Source of the DNA: JASLDZ01 sp965199975 | GTDB lineage: Bacteria > Pseudomonadota > Alphaproteobacteria > Caulobacterales > Caulobacteraceae | Reading direction: 5' to 3' | Length of the DNA stretch: 64,000 nt | NCBI GenBank assembly: GCA_965199975.1 | Contig: OZ241340.1 | Location: 2,604,001 to 2,668,000, forward strand | Part shown: positions 33,971 to 42,661 of the stretch, in pieces | Position numbering within the stretch: position 1 is the stretch's first letter | How the letters are laid out: every line of letters starts with the position of its first letter | Notes under the pieces: generated by a model | What the model was told of the DNA's origin: nothing | The model's database searches: none | Seen by the model: only the letters and a program-made list of their open reading frames with translations | Position numbers and translations under genes: made by a program

Positions 33971-34884
33971 ACGGCGCCCGGCTCGCCCAGCGACGCGGCG
34001 ATGCGGCGGTAGGCGGCGACGCCGGCCGCCGAGGTCACGACCGAGATAGGCGTACCCACCGCCGCGCTCAGAACCATGGCGATCACCGACGGCCAGGCGA
34101 ACAGCGCCGGCAGGCTGGTGGCGGCCGGGCGGGTCATGGCGCGGATCGCCTCGATCCCTCCGCCGGTGACCAGCGCCAGGGTGGACGTCAGCGCCGCGAC
34201 AATGACGAGCGCGAGGAAGTAGATCACCGCCGCGAGTCCCAGCGCGGTCGCATAGACGCCGATCAGCGGCCAGGAGAGCCCGCGCGTCATCTTCCAGGTG
34301 TCGAACAGGCGCACGCGCCGCGCGGCGAAGGTGGCGGCCGGGGCGAGCGACAGGCGCACCCCCACGACGATCAGCGTCGCCACGGCGATGGCGAGCACGA
34401 AGGCGGCGAGCGGTGGCCCGGCGATCGGCCCGGTCGCCGTGGCCAGCGCCACCAGCATCTGCACCGCCACCGCATAGCCGAGCAGCACGCCCAGGACCAT
34501 CAGCGCCAGCAGGAGCTGACGCAGCTCGTCCGGGCCGAGGCGCAGGAAGAACAGCCGGTCGCGCACCTGGGGCGCGAACACGGCGCGCACCACCGCGGTG
34601 TAGACCACCACCGTGAAGCCGTAGCTCAACACCGTCACCGCCAGCATGGCCGGCCACACCCGCGCGGCGGCCGCGCCTAGGGCGGCGAGCTGCACGGGGC
34701 TGAATTGGCCCGGCGGGGTCTGCCCGAGCTTTGACAGCTCCTGCATGCCGGGCAGCGTCAGCAGCATCTGGCCGAGCACCGTGCCCACGAGCAGCCATGC
34801 CGCCCACACGCCGACCGCCCATGGCCGCTCGCGTGTGATGCGGAAGCCCTCGAGGGCGCTGTCGATGATGGGGAGGCGGAACAT
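33967..34884 (-). CDS. Multi-pass membrane protein, paralogue of the upstream gene
   Basis: 305 residues with about six to seven hydrophobic segments and no signal peptide. Shared with the 34978-35997 protein: LRLGPDELRQLLLALMVLG, VVGVRLSLAPAATFAARRVR and FDTWKMTRGLSWPLIGVYA. These resemble the unnamed glycerophosphoryl-diester-phosphodiesterase-type membrane domain of bacterial membrane proteins. Function unknown. The two genes are separated by 93 bp and look like a tandem duplication. Confidence 0.75.
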   Translation of the reverse strand: MFRLPIIDSALEGFRITRERPWAVGVWAAWLLVGTVLGQMLLTLPGMQELSKLGQTPPGQFSPVQLAALGAAAARVWPAMLAVTVLSYGFTVVVYTAVVRAVFAPQVRDRLFFLRLGPDELRQLLLALMVLGVLLGYAVAVQMLVALATATGPIAGPPLAAFVLAIAVATLIVVGVRLSLAPAATFAARRVRLFDTWKMTRGLSWPLIGVYATALGLAAVIYFLALVIVAALTSTLALVTGGGIEAIRAMTRPAATSLPALFAWPSVIAMVLSAAVGTPISVVTSAAGVAAYRRIAASLGEPGAV

Positions 34885-34977
34885 TTCGGCGGCGGCTGCG
34901 GGCGAGAGGAGGCCCGGGTCGGCCGTCGAACGCCCTCTAGCCCATCGCGGGCCGATGTGCGCGGGGAAAGCCGCGGC

Positions 34978-35997
34978 CTACGCCACGGGGCCGAACACCT
35001 CGGCGCGCGCATCGCCGAAGCGGCCGCCCGGCACGGCCGCCCCCGATTGCACGATCTGGGCGTAGGCGCTGGCCGGCGCGCCCGCCAGGAGCGCCAGGAA
35101 AGGCGGGTAGACCGCGCCGCCGACCAGCAGCTGCACCAGCCGAGCGGGCGTGAAGTAGGCGGCCACGGAGCTCATGTCGGCCCGCAGGACGTTCCCGCTC
35201 ACCGCGGCGAGGCCACCCGTCGCCAGCGCCACCCCGCTCGACACCACGAGCGTGGCCACGCCGATCAGCGCCATGATCACGAAGGCGAGCAGGTAGGCGC
35301 CGAACAGCGGCCAGAATACGCCCTTCGTCAGCCGCCACGAGCCGAACACCCGCACCTGACCGGTGTCGAACGTCAGCGCGCTGGCCAGCGAAAGCCGAAC
35401 GCCGACCCATACGAACAGGAACAGCATGCCCAGCAGCATCGCCAGCACGAGAACACCGACCAGGAGCCCGATTACGAGGGCGCTCCCGGATCCCACCGCC
35501 CCCCGCGCGGAAACCGCCCCGACCACGCCGACGACGCCGATAGTCACGGCCGCGACGATCACCACGGCGAGATAGAGAGCGGCGAACAAGAGCCAGAGCA
35601 GGATGAAGAGCAGCCCCTGGCGCAACTCGTCCGCACCTAGCCGCAGGTGGAACCAGCCGCCCTCGGCCGGCCGCAGCAGGGCGCGGTTCATGGCCGCGTA
35701 GAAGACCGCGTAGAACACGAGCGAAAGCACCATGGTCAGCAGCCAACCAGGCAAGGCGCCGAGCATGGCGGCGCCCACCACGGCGGGATCGGGCCGCGCA
35801 CCCGCGTTGGCGAGCGCCGTGAAGGCGGGGCCGCTCACCACCAACAGGCTGACGCTGACCAGGAGGCTGAAGGCCAGCGACACGGCGCCCCAGGCCAGCC
35901 AGGTGCGCGGCTCGCGCCGCAGGAGGCGCAGCCCGTCCATCACGGCTTCGGGCGCGTCGATCCGCGGCCGTGCGGCGCCCGCCGGTGTGATGGTCAT
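34978..35997 (-). CDS. Multi-pass membrane protein, paralogue of the downstream gene
   Basis: 339 residues from the ATG at 35997; longer in-frame starts run into the trmFO promoter region. After a soluble N-terminal 30 residues it has several hydrophobic segments, for example WLAWGAVSLAFSLLVSVSLL and VIGLLVGVLVLAMLLGMLFL. The conserved block common with its neighbour is LRLGADELRQGLLFILLWLL, VGVRLSLASALTFDTGQVR and FGSWRLTKGVFWPLFGAYLL. Function unknown. Divergent from trmFO, 83 bp apart. Confidence 0.75.
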   Translation of the reverse strand: MTITPAGAARPRIDAPEAVMDGLRLLRREPRTWLAWGAVSLAFSLLVSVSLLVVSGPAFTALANAGARPDPAVVGAAMLGALPGWLLTMVLSLVFYAVFYAAMNRALLRPAEGGWFHLRLGADELRQGLLFILLWLLFAALYLAVVIVAAVTIGVVGVVGAVSARGAVGSGSALVIGLLVGVLVLAMLLGMLFLFVWVGVRLSLASALTFDTGQVRVFGSWRLTKGVFWPLFGAYLLAFVIMALIGVATLVVSSGVALATGGLAAVSGNVLRADMSSVAAYFTPARLVQLLVGGAVYPPFLALLAGAPASAYAQIVQSGAAVPGGRFGDARAEVFGPVA

Positions 35998-36080
35998 TCG
36001 TCGCCCCTGCTTCAGTCCCCGCGCGAGCCTCGCCCGGCCGCACGCTTCCGGCAAGGCGAACGTGCGGGTAAGACGCGGCG

Positions 36081-37481
36081 ATGAGCGCACCCGTGCACGT
36101 GATCGGCGCCGGCCTCGCCGGATCGGAGGCCGCCTGGCGACTGGCCGAAGCGGGCGTGCCCGTGGTGCTGCACGAGATGCGGCCGGGCACAGGCACGGCC
36201 GCGCACCAGACGGGGGGCTTCGCCGAGCTGGTGTGTTCCAACTCCTTCCGCTCCGACGACTGGGCGCACAACGCCGTGGGCCTGCTGCACGCCGAGATGC
36301 GGGCCTGCGGCTCGCTGATCATGGCCTGCGCCGACGCGAGCCAGGTTCCCGCCGGCGGCGCGCTCGCCGTCGACCGCGAAGGCTTCAGCGCGCGCGTTAC
36401 CGAGCGCATCCGCACACATCCGCGCATCAGCGTTGTGGAAGGCGAGGTCGCCGGCCTGCCGCCTGCCGACTGGGCGAGCGTGATCGCCGCGACCGGTCCC
36501 CTCACCTCGCCGGCCCTGGCGCAGGCCGTGCTCGACATCACCGGCGAGGCTGGCCTGGCCTTCTTCGACGCCATCGCGCCCATCGTGCACGCCGACAGCC
36601 TCGACATGTCGGTGGCCTGGCGCCAGTCGCGCTACGATAAGGAGGGGCCGGGGGGCGATGCGGCCGCCTACGTCAACTGCCCCCTGGACCGCGACCAGTA
36701 TGAGGCCTTCGTGCAGGCCCTGCTCGAAGGGCCGAAGGGCGACTGGAAGGACTGGGAGACCAGCACGCCGTACTTTGACGGCTGCCTGCCCATCGAGGTG
36801 ATGGCCGAGCGCGGGCGCGAGACGCTGCGCTTCGGCCCGATGAAGCCCGTCGGCCTCACCAACCCGCATCGGCCCGGCGAGAAGCCCTATGCCGTGGTGC
36901 AGCTGCGCCAGGACAATGCGCTGGGCACGCTGTTCAACATGGTCGGCTTCCAGACCAAGCTGAAGCACGCCGCCCAGGCCGAGACGTTCCGCACCATCCC
37001 CGGGCTGGAAGGCGCGCAGTTCGCCCGGCTCGGAGGCTTGCACCGCAACACCTTCCTCAACAGCCCCAAGGTGCTGGACGCCACCCTGCGCCTCAGGGCC
37101 GACCTGCGCATCCGCTTCGCCGGGCAGATCACCGGGGTGGAGGGCTATGTGGAGAGCGCCGCCACCGGCATCCTCGCCGCCCGCTTCGCCGCCGCCGAGC
37201 ATCGGGGGGAGGCCGCCGCGCCGCCGCCGCAGACCACCGCGCTCGGCGCCCTGCTGCGCCATGTGACCGGCGGCCACCTGGACGGCGGCAAAGGGTCGTT
37301 CCAGCCGATGAACATCAACTACGGCCTCCTGCCGCCGATGGAGGCGCCCAAGCGCGACGCGCAGGGCCGCAAGCTCGCGGCGGTGGATCGCGGCCGCGCC
37401 AAGAAGCGCGCCATGAGCGAGCGGGCGCTCGCCGACCTCGCGCCGTGGCTAAGCGGTGAAACGCACGCGCAGGCCGCGTGA
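36081..37481 (+). CDS. trmFO: tRNA m5U54 methyltransferase, folate-dependent (TrmFO)
   Basis: 466 residues. Uses methylenetetrahydrofolate and FAD to make ribothymidine 54 in the tRNA T-loop. The FAD motif VHVIGAGLAGSEAAWRLAEA opens the protein; AELVCSNSFRSDDWAHNAVG is the TrmFO/GidA-specific block with the conserved Cys, and CLPIEVMAERGRETLRFGPM and NYGLLPPM are further signatures. Shorter than GidA (MnmG) and lacking its tRNA-binding tail. The GTG start of the next gene overlaps its stop, so the two are translationally coupled. Confidence 0.96.
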   Translation: MSAPVHVIGAGLAGSEAAWRLAEAGVPVVLHEMRPGTGTAAHQTGGFAELVCSNSFRSDDWAHNAVGLLHAEMRACGSLIMACADASQVPAGGALAVDREGFSARVTERIRTHPRISVVEGEVAGLPPADWASVIAATGPLTSPALAQAVLDITGEAGLAFFDAIAPIVHADSLDMSVAWRQSRYDKEGPGGDAAAYVNCPLDRDQYEAFVQALLEGPKGDWKDWETSTPYFDGCLPIEVMAERGRETLRFGPMKPVGLTNPHRPGEKPYAVVQLRQDNALGTLFNMVGFQTKLKHAAQAETFRTIPGLEGAQFARLGGLHRNTFLNSPKVLDATLRLRADLRIRFAGQITGVEGYVESAATGILAARFAAAEHRGEAAAPPPQTTALGALLRHVTGGHLDGGKGSFQPMNINYGLLPPMEAPKRDAQGRKLAAVDRGRAKKRAMSERALADLAPWLSGETHAQAA

Positions 37482-38401
37482 ACGGGCCGCTCCTCGCCGC
37501 CGAGCCGCTGGCGCTCGCCACCACCGGCTGGGCCGACTACGCGCTTCTCGACTCCGGCGGCGGCAGGAAGCTCGAGCGCTACGGCCGCTTCACCGCCGTG
37601 CGGCCGGAGCCGCAGTGCCTGTGGGCGCCGCGCCTGCCCGACGCCCGCTGGGACGCCGCCGACGCCGTATTCGACCCCGCCGCGGCGCAGGAGGACGAGG
37701 ACGCCGGCCGCTGGCGTTTCCGCGGCCCCCCACCCCCCGACGGCTTCCCGCTAGCCTGGGGGGCCGCCCAGTTCATGGCCCGCTTCACGGGCTTCCGGCA
37801 CCTGGCCTTCTTCCCCGAGCAGGCCGCCAACTGGGCCTGGCTCGACGCCGCCGTGCGCGCCGCGGTCGCCCAGGGCGGCGAGGCGCCGCGGGTGCTGAAC
37901 CTCTTCGGCTACACGGGCGTGGCCAGCCTGGTGTGCGCCGCCGCGGGTGCGCACGTCACCCATGTGGACGCCTCCAAGAAGTCGGTGAACTACGCCCGCG
38001 AAAACGCCACCCTCTCGCGGCTCGAACATGCGCCGGTGCGCTGGCTGGTGGAGGACGCGCGCAAGTACGTGGCCCGCGAGGTGCGGCGCGGCCAGCGCTA
38101 CGACGGGATCATACTGGACCCGCCCAAGTACGGCCGCGGCCCCACCGGCGAAGTGTGGCGGCTGTTCGAAGACCTGCCGGCGCTCCTGGCCGACTGCACG
38201 GCGCTGCTCTCCGAGCGCGCCAGCTTTCTGCTCCTCAACGCCTACGCCGCGCGCATCTCGGGCGCCGCGCTGGGCAACGCCCTGGTCGACGCCCTGCCTG
38301 GCCGCACCGGCAAGGTCGACTGGGGCGAGCTCGTGCTGGTGGAGGACCAGCCGGACCCCCGCGCGCTCGGCCTCTCCTTCTTTGCCCGCTGGAGCGCCTG
38401 A
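37478..38401 (+). CDS. Class I SAM-dependent RNA methyltransferase (RlmI/RlmK C-terminal type)
   Basis: 307 residues from the GTG at 37478. The SAM domain shows RVLNLFGYTGVASLVCAAAG (motif I), HVDASKKSVNYARENA and the catalytic motif YDGIILDPPKYGRGPTGEVW, as in the rRNA methyltransferases RlmI, RlmK and related enzymes. The N-terminal PUA domain of RlmI is absent; instead there is a 110-residue N-terminal region with PQCLWAPRLPDARW. Probable target is rRNA or tRNA, unproven. Overlaps trmFO (GTGA) and the SpoU gene (TGATG). Confidence 0.88.
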   Translation: MNGPLLAAEPLALATTGWADYALLDSGGGRKLERYGRFTAVRPEPQCLWAPRLPDARWDAADAVFDPAAAQEDEDAGRWRFRGPPPPDGFPLAWGAAQFMARFTGFRHLAFFPEQAANWAWLDAAVRAAVAQGGEAPRVLNLFGYTGVASLVCAAAGAHVTHVDASKKSVNYARENATLSRLEHAPVRWLVEDARKYVAREVRRGQRYDGIILDPPKYGRGPTGEVWRLFEDLPALLADCTALLSERASFLLLNAYAARISGAALGNALVDALPGRTGKVDWGELVLVEDQPDPRALGLSFFARWSA

Positions 38402-39210
38402 TGGGGCCCGTGCCCGGCGCGCGCGAGATCACCAGCCTCGCCAACGACCAGGTGAAGGCCGCCCGGGCGCTCCACCTGCGCAAGACACGCGAGGCGTCAA
38501 GCCTGTTCCTGGCGGAGGGCCTGAAGATCGCCGTGGAGGCCATGGACCTCGGCCATGCGCCCCGCACGCTGATGTTCGGCCCGGAAGGCGCCGAGCACCC
38601 GCTCCTACGCAAGCTCGCCGCCTACACCCGCGAGCACGGCGGCGAGGTGCTGCAGGTCACCCGCGACATCCTGGCGAAGGTCAGCCGCAAGGAGAATCCG
38701 CAGGCCGTCGTCGCCGTCTTCGCCGAACGCCTGCAGCCTCTCTCCGCCCTCGATCCGACGGCCGCGCAGGTGTGGGTGGCGCTGCACCAGGTCCGCGACC
38801 CCGGCAACCTCGGCACGATCGTGCGCACCGCCGACGCCGCCGGCTGCGGCGGCGTGGTGCTGGTGGGCGACTGCTGCGACCCCTTCTCCACAGAGGCGGT
38901 GCGCGCCACCATGGGATCCATCTTCGCCACGCCGATCTTCACGGCGAGCGAGGCCGAATTCCTGGCGTGGCGACCGGCATGGCCCGGCGCGATGGTGGGC
39001 ACGCTGCTCACCGCCACCACCGACTTCCGCGCCGCAGACTACGGCCGGCCGACGATGATCCTCATGGGCAACGAGAGCCACGGCCTGCCGCCCGACCTGG
39101 CCGGCGCCTGCGACACGGCGGTGAAGATCCCGATGCGCGGCCGCGCCGACAGCCTGAACCTCTCCGTCGCCACCGGGGTGATGATCTACGCCGCCACGGC
39201 CGGCGCCTGA
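38401..39210 (+). CDS. TrmH/SpoU family RNA 2'-O-methyltransferase
   Basis: 269 residues. N-terminal substrate-binding domain (residues 8-100, beginning ITSLANDQVKAARALHLRKT) and a C-terminal SPOUT knot domain: VALHQVRDPGNLGTIVRTAD (motif 1, with the catalytic Arg), MILMGNESHGLPPDL (motif 2) and IPMRGRADSLNLSVATGV (motif 3). This is the profile of RlmB/TrmH-type 2'-O-methyltransferases. The start overlaps the previous stop by one base, completing an RNA-modification trio. Confidence 0.93.
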   Translation: MGPVPGAREITSLANDQVKAARALHLRKTREASSLFLAEGLKIAVEAMDLGHAPRTLMFGPEGAEHPLLRKLAAYTREHGGEVLQVTRDILAKVSRKENPQAVVAVFAERLQPLSALDPTAAQVWVALHQVRDPGNLGTIVRTADAAGCGGVVLVGDCCDPFSTEAVRATMGSIFATPIFTASEAEFLAWRPAWPGAMVGTLLTATTDFRAADYGRPTMILMGNESHGLPPDLAGACDTAVKIPMRGRADSLNLSVATGVMIYAATAGA

Positions 39211-39293
39211 ACGCGCGTGCCGGTCCTCGGTCAGCCTGCGTTCAACCGCCGACGGCCAAGCTGACATCCGATCTCAGAAGGAAACGCACCGCC

Positions 39294-40052
39294 ATGTCCA
39301 AGCCCCTCCTCGTCGCCGCCGGCGCCCTTGCGCTGGTGGCCGCCGCCGGCGCGGCCCAGGCCCAGCCAGACCGCGGTTACGGATATGGGCGCGGCCCCGA
39401 CACCGAGCGGCCCTACGATCTCGCCGGCCCCGGCGTGCACGTCCTGATCCCCGAGCTGCGCGACACCACGCGCGGCCGCGCCTTCGTGATGCGCGACTTT
39501 GACTTCAATCACGACGGCCTGGTCGAGGTGCGCGAAGCCCGCGCCGCCAATCGCGCCTTCCGCGACCCAATGGGCGGCGAGCGCGGCGGCTTCGACCGCG
39601 ACCGGCGAGGCTACGACGACGACGCCGGTCCTCCGCCCGCGCCCCCGCCGCCCGCGATGCGCGCTTACCATTTCCGGCAGAACCGATACGGCGCGGTGTT
39701 CTCCATCGGCGACGTGCTGTTCGAGACCGGCAGCGCGCGCCTGCGCGCCAACGCGCTCGACACGCTGCGGCCGCTGGCGGACTACCTGCGCACCCACGGC
39801 GGCCAGCGCCTGCGGATCGACGGCTACACCGATGCGGTCGGCTCGGCGCAGTCCAACCTGATCCTCTCGCGCGACCGCGCCCGCTCGGTAGCCGACGCGC
39901 TCTCCGGCGCGGGCATCGACGCCGCGCGCTTCCAGCTGGAGGGCCACGGCGAGGACTCGCCGGTGGCGAGCAACGGCGCGGCCTCGGGCCGCCAGCTCAA
40001 CCGCCGGGTCGAAGTCACCCTGATCGGCCGGCGCGCCACCGAGTTCCAGTAA
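39294..40052 (+). CDS. OmpA-family protein with an EF-hand-like loop
   Basis: 252 residues from the ATG at 39294. Signal peptide ends GAAQAQ. An EF-hand-type loop, RDFDFNHDGLVEVREARAA, lies near residue 70, followed by a Pro-rich linker PPPAPPPPAM and a C-terminal OmpA-like peptidoglycan-binding domain: VLFETGSARLRANALDTLRP, IDGYTDAVGSAQSNLILSRD, ARSVADAL, GHGEDSPVASNG and NRRVEVTL. The protein probably anchors to peptidoglycan in the periplasm. Calcium binding is a prediction from the loop. Confidence 0.88.
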   Translation: MSKPLLVAAGALALVAAAGAAQAQPDRGYGYGRGPDTERPYDLAGPGVHVLIPELRDTTRGRAFVMRDFDFNHDGLVEVREARAANRAFRDPMGGERGGFDRDRRGYDDDAGPPPAPPPPAMRAYHFRQNRYGAVFSIGDVLFETGSARLRANALDTLRPLADYLRTHGGQRLRIDGYTDAVGSAQSNLILSRDRARSVADALSGAGIDAARFQLEGHGEDSPVASNGAASGRQLNRRVEVTLIGRRATEFQ

Positions 40053-40076
40053 GGCCCTGGGCCGCGGGAGACGCGC

Positions 40077-42524
40077 TCACGTCCCCCGCGGCTTGGCGCG
40101 CGTGGTTGGCGCCGCGGCCAACGGGTCCTCGGGCCAGGGGTGGCGGGGGTAGCGGCCCTTCATCTCGCTGCGCACCTCGCGCCACGAGCCGCGCCAGAAA
40201 CCCGGCAGATCGCGGGTGATCTGCACCGGCCGACGCGCCGGAGACAGCAGGGCCAACGTCAGCGGGGCGCGGCCGCCGGCCAGCATGGGGTGCTCGGCCA
40301 GGCCGTAGAGCTCCTGCAAGCGCACCTCGGCCAGCGGTCCGCCCTCCGCCGCATAGTCTATGGCCACGCTCGTGCCGGCGGGCGTGGCGAGGCGGGTGGG
40401 CGCGTCGTTGTCGAGCCGGCGCTGCAGATCCCACGGCACGAGCGCCAGCAGCGCGGCCTGCAGGTCGCCGGCGGCGAGCGCGTCCAGCCGCGCGACGCCG
40501 GGCAGCAGCGGCGCCAGCCAGGTCTCGAGATCATCGCACAACGCCATGTCCGCGAGGTCGGGCCAGCCGGCCGCCGGCTCCAGCCCCCGCAGGAAGCCGA
40601 CGCGTGCGCGCAGGCCGGCCGCGGCCTCGCTCCACGGCAGGCGGGCGACGCCGTCTGCGCGCACCCGGGCGAGCATCGCTGCGGCCAGGCGCTCGGGATC
40701 GGGCCGATCGAGCCGCCGCTCGGCGACCACCAGCCTGCCCAGTCGCGACACGCGCCGCGCCGTGACGCGGCCTTCGCCGTCGACTTCCACCGCGTCCTCG
40801 GTGACGAGGCGGTCAGCAAAGGCCTCCAGCACCTCCGCCTCGTCCAGCGCTGCGGCGGTGACGATGCGGTCACGCACGCCGCCGCCGGCGAGCTCGCCGA
40901 CCGCGAGCCAGGGCGTGCGGGCGAGCGGGTCGGCGGCGTCGAGCGCAGCGCCGCGGCCGCTCACCAGCCGGAATTCGCCCGGTGCGCCGCGGGCGCGGGC
41001 GACCCGCTCCGGGAAGGCCAGGGCGAGGAGGCGCCCGTCGGAATGGGGCGTGGGCGAGGAGCCGCCGCCCGCCGCCTTGGCCCAGCGCGCGGCGAGCGCA
41101 CGCGCATCGGCGGCGCGGGGGCCGCGCTCGCCCTCCAACCGCCCCAACCGCTCGGTGAGGTCGGCGACGTGGCCGCCCAGGCCGCGCTCGCCCAGGAGGG
41201 CGGCGATGCGCGCGGCGCGGAGGCCGGCGCCCAGGCGTGCGCCCTCCAGCACCATATGCGACAGCCGCGGCGCCAGGCCGAAGGCGGCCATGCGCCGGCC
41301 GTGCGCGGTGAGGCCGCCCTCGCCGTCGAGCGCGCCAAGCGCGACCAGCAGGCGGCGCGCCTCCGCAAAGGCGCCGACGGGGGGCGGGTCGAGGAAGCGC
41401 AGGTCGGCGGGGTCGCGCGCGCCCCATGCCGCCAGCGAGAGCGCCACCCCGGACAAGTCGCTCTCGGCGATTTCGGGGGTGGCGAAGGGAGTGAGGCCGC
41501 GGGTCTGCGCCTCGTCCCACAGCCGGTAGCAGACGCCCGGCGCGGTGCGGCCCGCGCGCCCGCGGCGCTGGTCGGCGGCGGCGCGGCTGACCCGCACGGT
41601 CTCCAGCCGGGTAAGGCCGCTCGCCGGATCAAAGCGGGGCGCGCGCGCGAAGCCGCCGTCCACCACCACGCGCACGCCCTCCAGCGTCAAGCTCGTCTCC
41701 GCGATGGAGGTGGCCAGCACCACCTTGCGGCGGCCGGGCGCGGCGGGCGCCACCGCGCGGTCCTGCTCGGCCGGGTCGAGGGCGCCGTAGAGAGGCGCCA
41801 CGTCGATGGACGAGTCGCGAACGGTCTCGGCCAGGCGCTCGGCGCAGCGGCGAATCTCGCCCTGACCGGGCAGGAAGGCGAGGACGCCGCCCTGCGCCTC
41901 CGCAAGCGCCCGGCGCACCGCGCGGGCCACATCGTCCTCGAGGCGCAGCGCGGGGTCGCGGCCGAGATAGCGGGTCTCGACCGGAAAGGCGCGGCCGAGG
42001 CTCTCGATCATCGGCGCCTCTCCCATGAGCCGCGCCAGCGCCGCGCCGTCGAGCGTGGCCGACATCGCCAGGAGCCGCAGGTCGGGGCGCAGCACGGCCT
42101 GTGCGTCCAGCGCGAAGGCCAGGCCCAGGTCGGCGTCGAGCGAGCGCTCGTGCGCCTCGTCGAACAGCACCGCCGCGACACTTTCGAGCGTCGGGTCGTC
42201 GAGGATCATGCGCGTGAAGACGCCCTCGGTGACCACCTCCACCCGCGTGGCGGCCGAGACGCGCGACTGCAGCCGCACGCGGAAGCCGACCGTGTCGCCC
42301 ACCGGCTCTCCCAGCGTCTGCGCCATGCGCGTCGCGGCCGCGCGCGCGGCCAGTCGGCGCGGCTCCAGCACGATCAGCTTGCCGCCCGCCGCCCACGGCT
42401 CGTCGAGCAGGGCCAGCGGGACCACCGTGGTCTTGCCTGCGCCAGGAGGAGCCACCAGCACAGCGTTCGGCCCGCTGCGGAGCGCCGCGCGCAGGGCCGG
42501 CAGGGCGTCGTGGATAGGGAGCAT
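40077..42524 (-). CDS. hrpB: ATP-dependent helicase HrpB
   Basis: 815 residues from the ATG at 42524 (an ATG four codons upstream is in frame). DEAH/RHA-type RNA helicase. Motifs: I VAPPGAGKTTVVPLALL, Ia LEPRRLAARAAA, II VLFDEAHERSLDAD, III MSATLDGA, V LATSIAETSLTLEGV, VI QRRGRAGRTAPGVCYRL. The HrpB-specific C-terminus ends with the GFWRGSWREVRSEMKGRYPR block. HrpB of E. coli is dispensable and its substrate is unclear; homologues have been linked to mRNA or envelope phenotypes. Ends 24 bp from the convergent OmpA-family gene. Confidence 0.95.
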   Translation of the reverse strand: MLPIHDALPALRAALRSGPNAVLVAPPGAGKTTVVPLALLDEPWAAGGKLIVLEPRRLAARAAATRMAQTLGEPVGDTVGFRVRLQSRVSAATRVEVVTEGVFTRMILDDPTLESVAAVLFDEAHERSLDADLGLAFALDAQAVLRPDLRLLAMSATLDGAALARLMGEAPMIESLGRAFPVETRYLGRDPALRLEDDVARAVRRALAEAQGGVLAFLPGQGEIRRCAERLAETVRDSSIDVAPLYGALDPAEQDRAVAPAAPGRRKVVLATSIAETSLTLEGVRVVVDGGFARAPRFDPASGLTRLETVRVSRAAADQRRGRAGRTAPGVCYRLWDEAQTRGLTPFATPEIAESDLSGVALSLAAWGARDPADLRFLDPPPVGAFAEARRLLVALGALDGEGGLTAHGRRMAAFGLAPRLSHMVLEGARLGAGLRAARIAALLGERGLGGHVADLTERLGRLEGERGPRAADARALAARWAKAAGGGSSPTPHSDGRLLALAFPERVARARGAPGEFRLVSGRGAALDAADPLARTPWLAVGELAGGGVRDRIVTAAALDEAEVLEAFADRLVTEDAVEVDGEGRVTARRVSRLGRLVVAERRLDRPDPERLAAAMLARVRADGVARLPWSEAAAGLRARVGFLRGLEPAAGWPDLADMALCDDLETWLAPLLPGVARLDALAAGDLQAALLALVPWDLQRRLDNDAPTRLATPAGTSVAIDYAAEGGPLAEVRLQELYGLAEHPMLAGGRAPLTLALLSPARRPVQITRDLPGFWRGSWREVRSEMKGRYPRHPWPEDPLAAAPTTRAKPRGT

Positions 42525-42661
42525 GGAGGCGGGCATCCTAGGCGGGTGCGCCCCGCTCTGCGACGGCGTGGTGCTTGACCCTGCCGTCACGCGCACGTCA
42601 CCTACGCTGTGACACCGTTCCTCGCCCTCCGGCGGCGGGCGAGGTGGCGGAGGGTTGCCGT

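Noticed and set aside
30887..34822. Very long open frame on the minus strand opposite uvrA
   Set aside because: It is antisense to a perfectly conserved uvrA, is rich in Arg/His/Val/Gly as expected for the complement of GC-rich coding sequence, and resembles no family.
40140..42578. Long plus-strand open frame opposite hrpB
   Set aside because: The helicase motifs are all on the minus strand; the plus frame has no domain.
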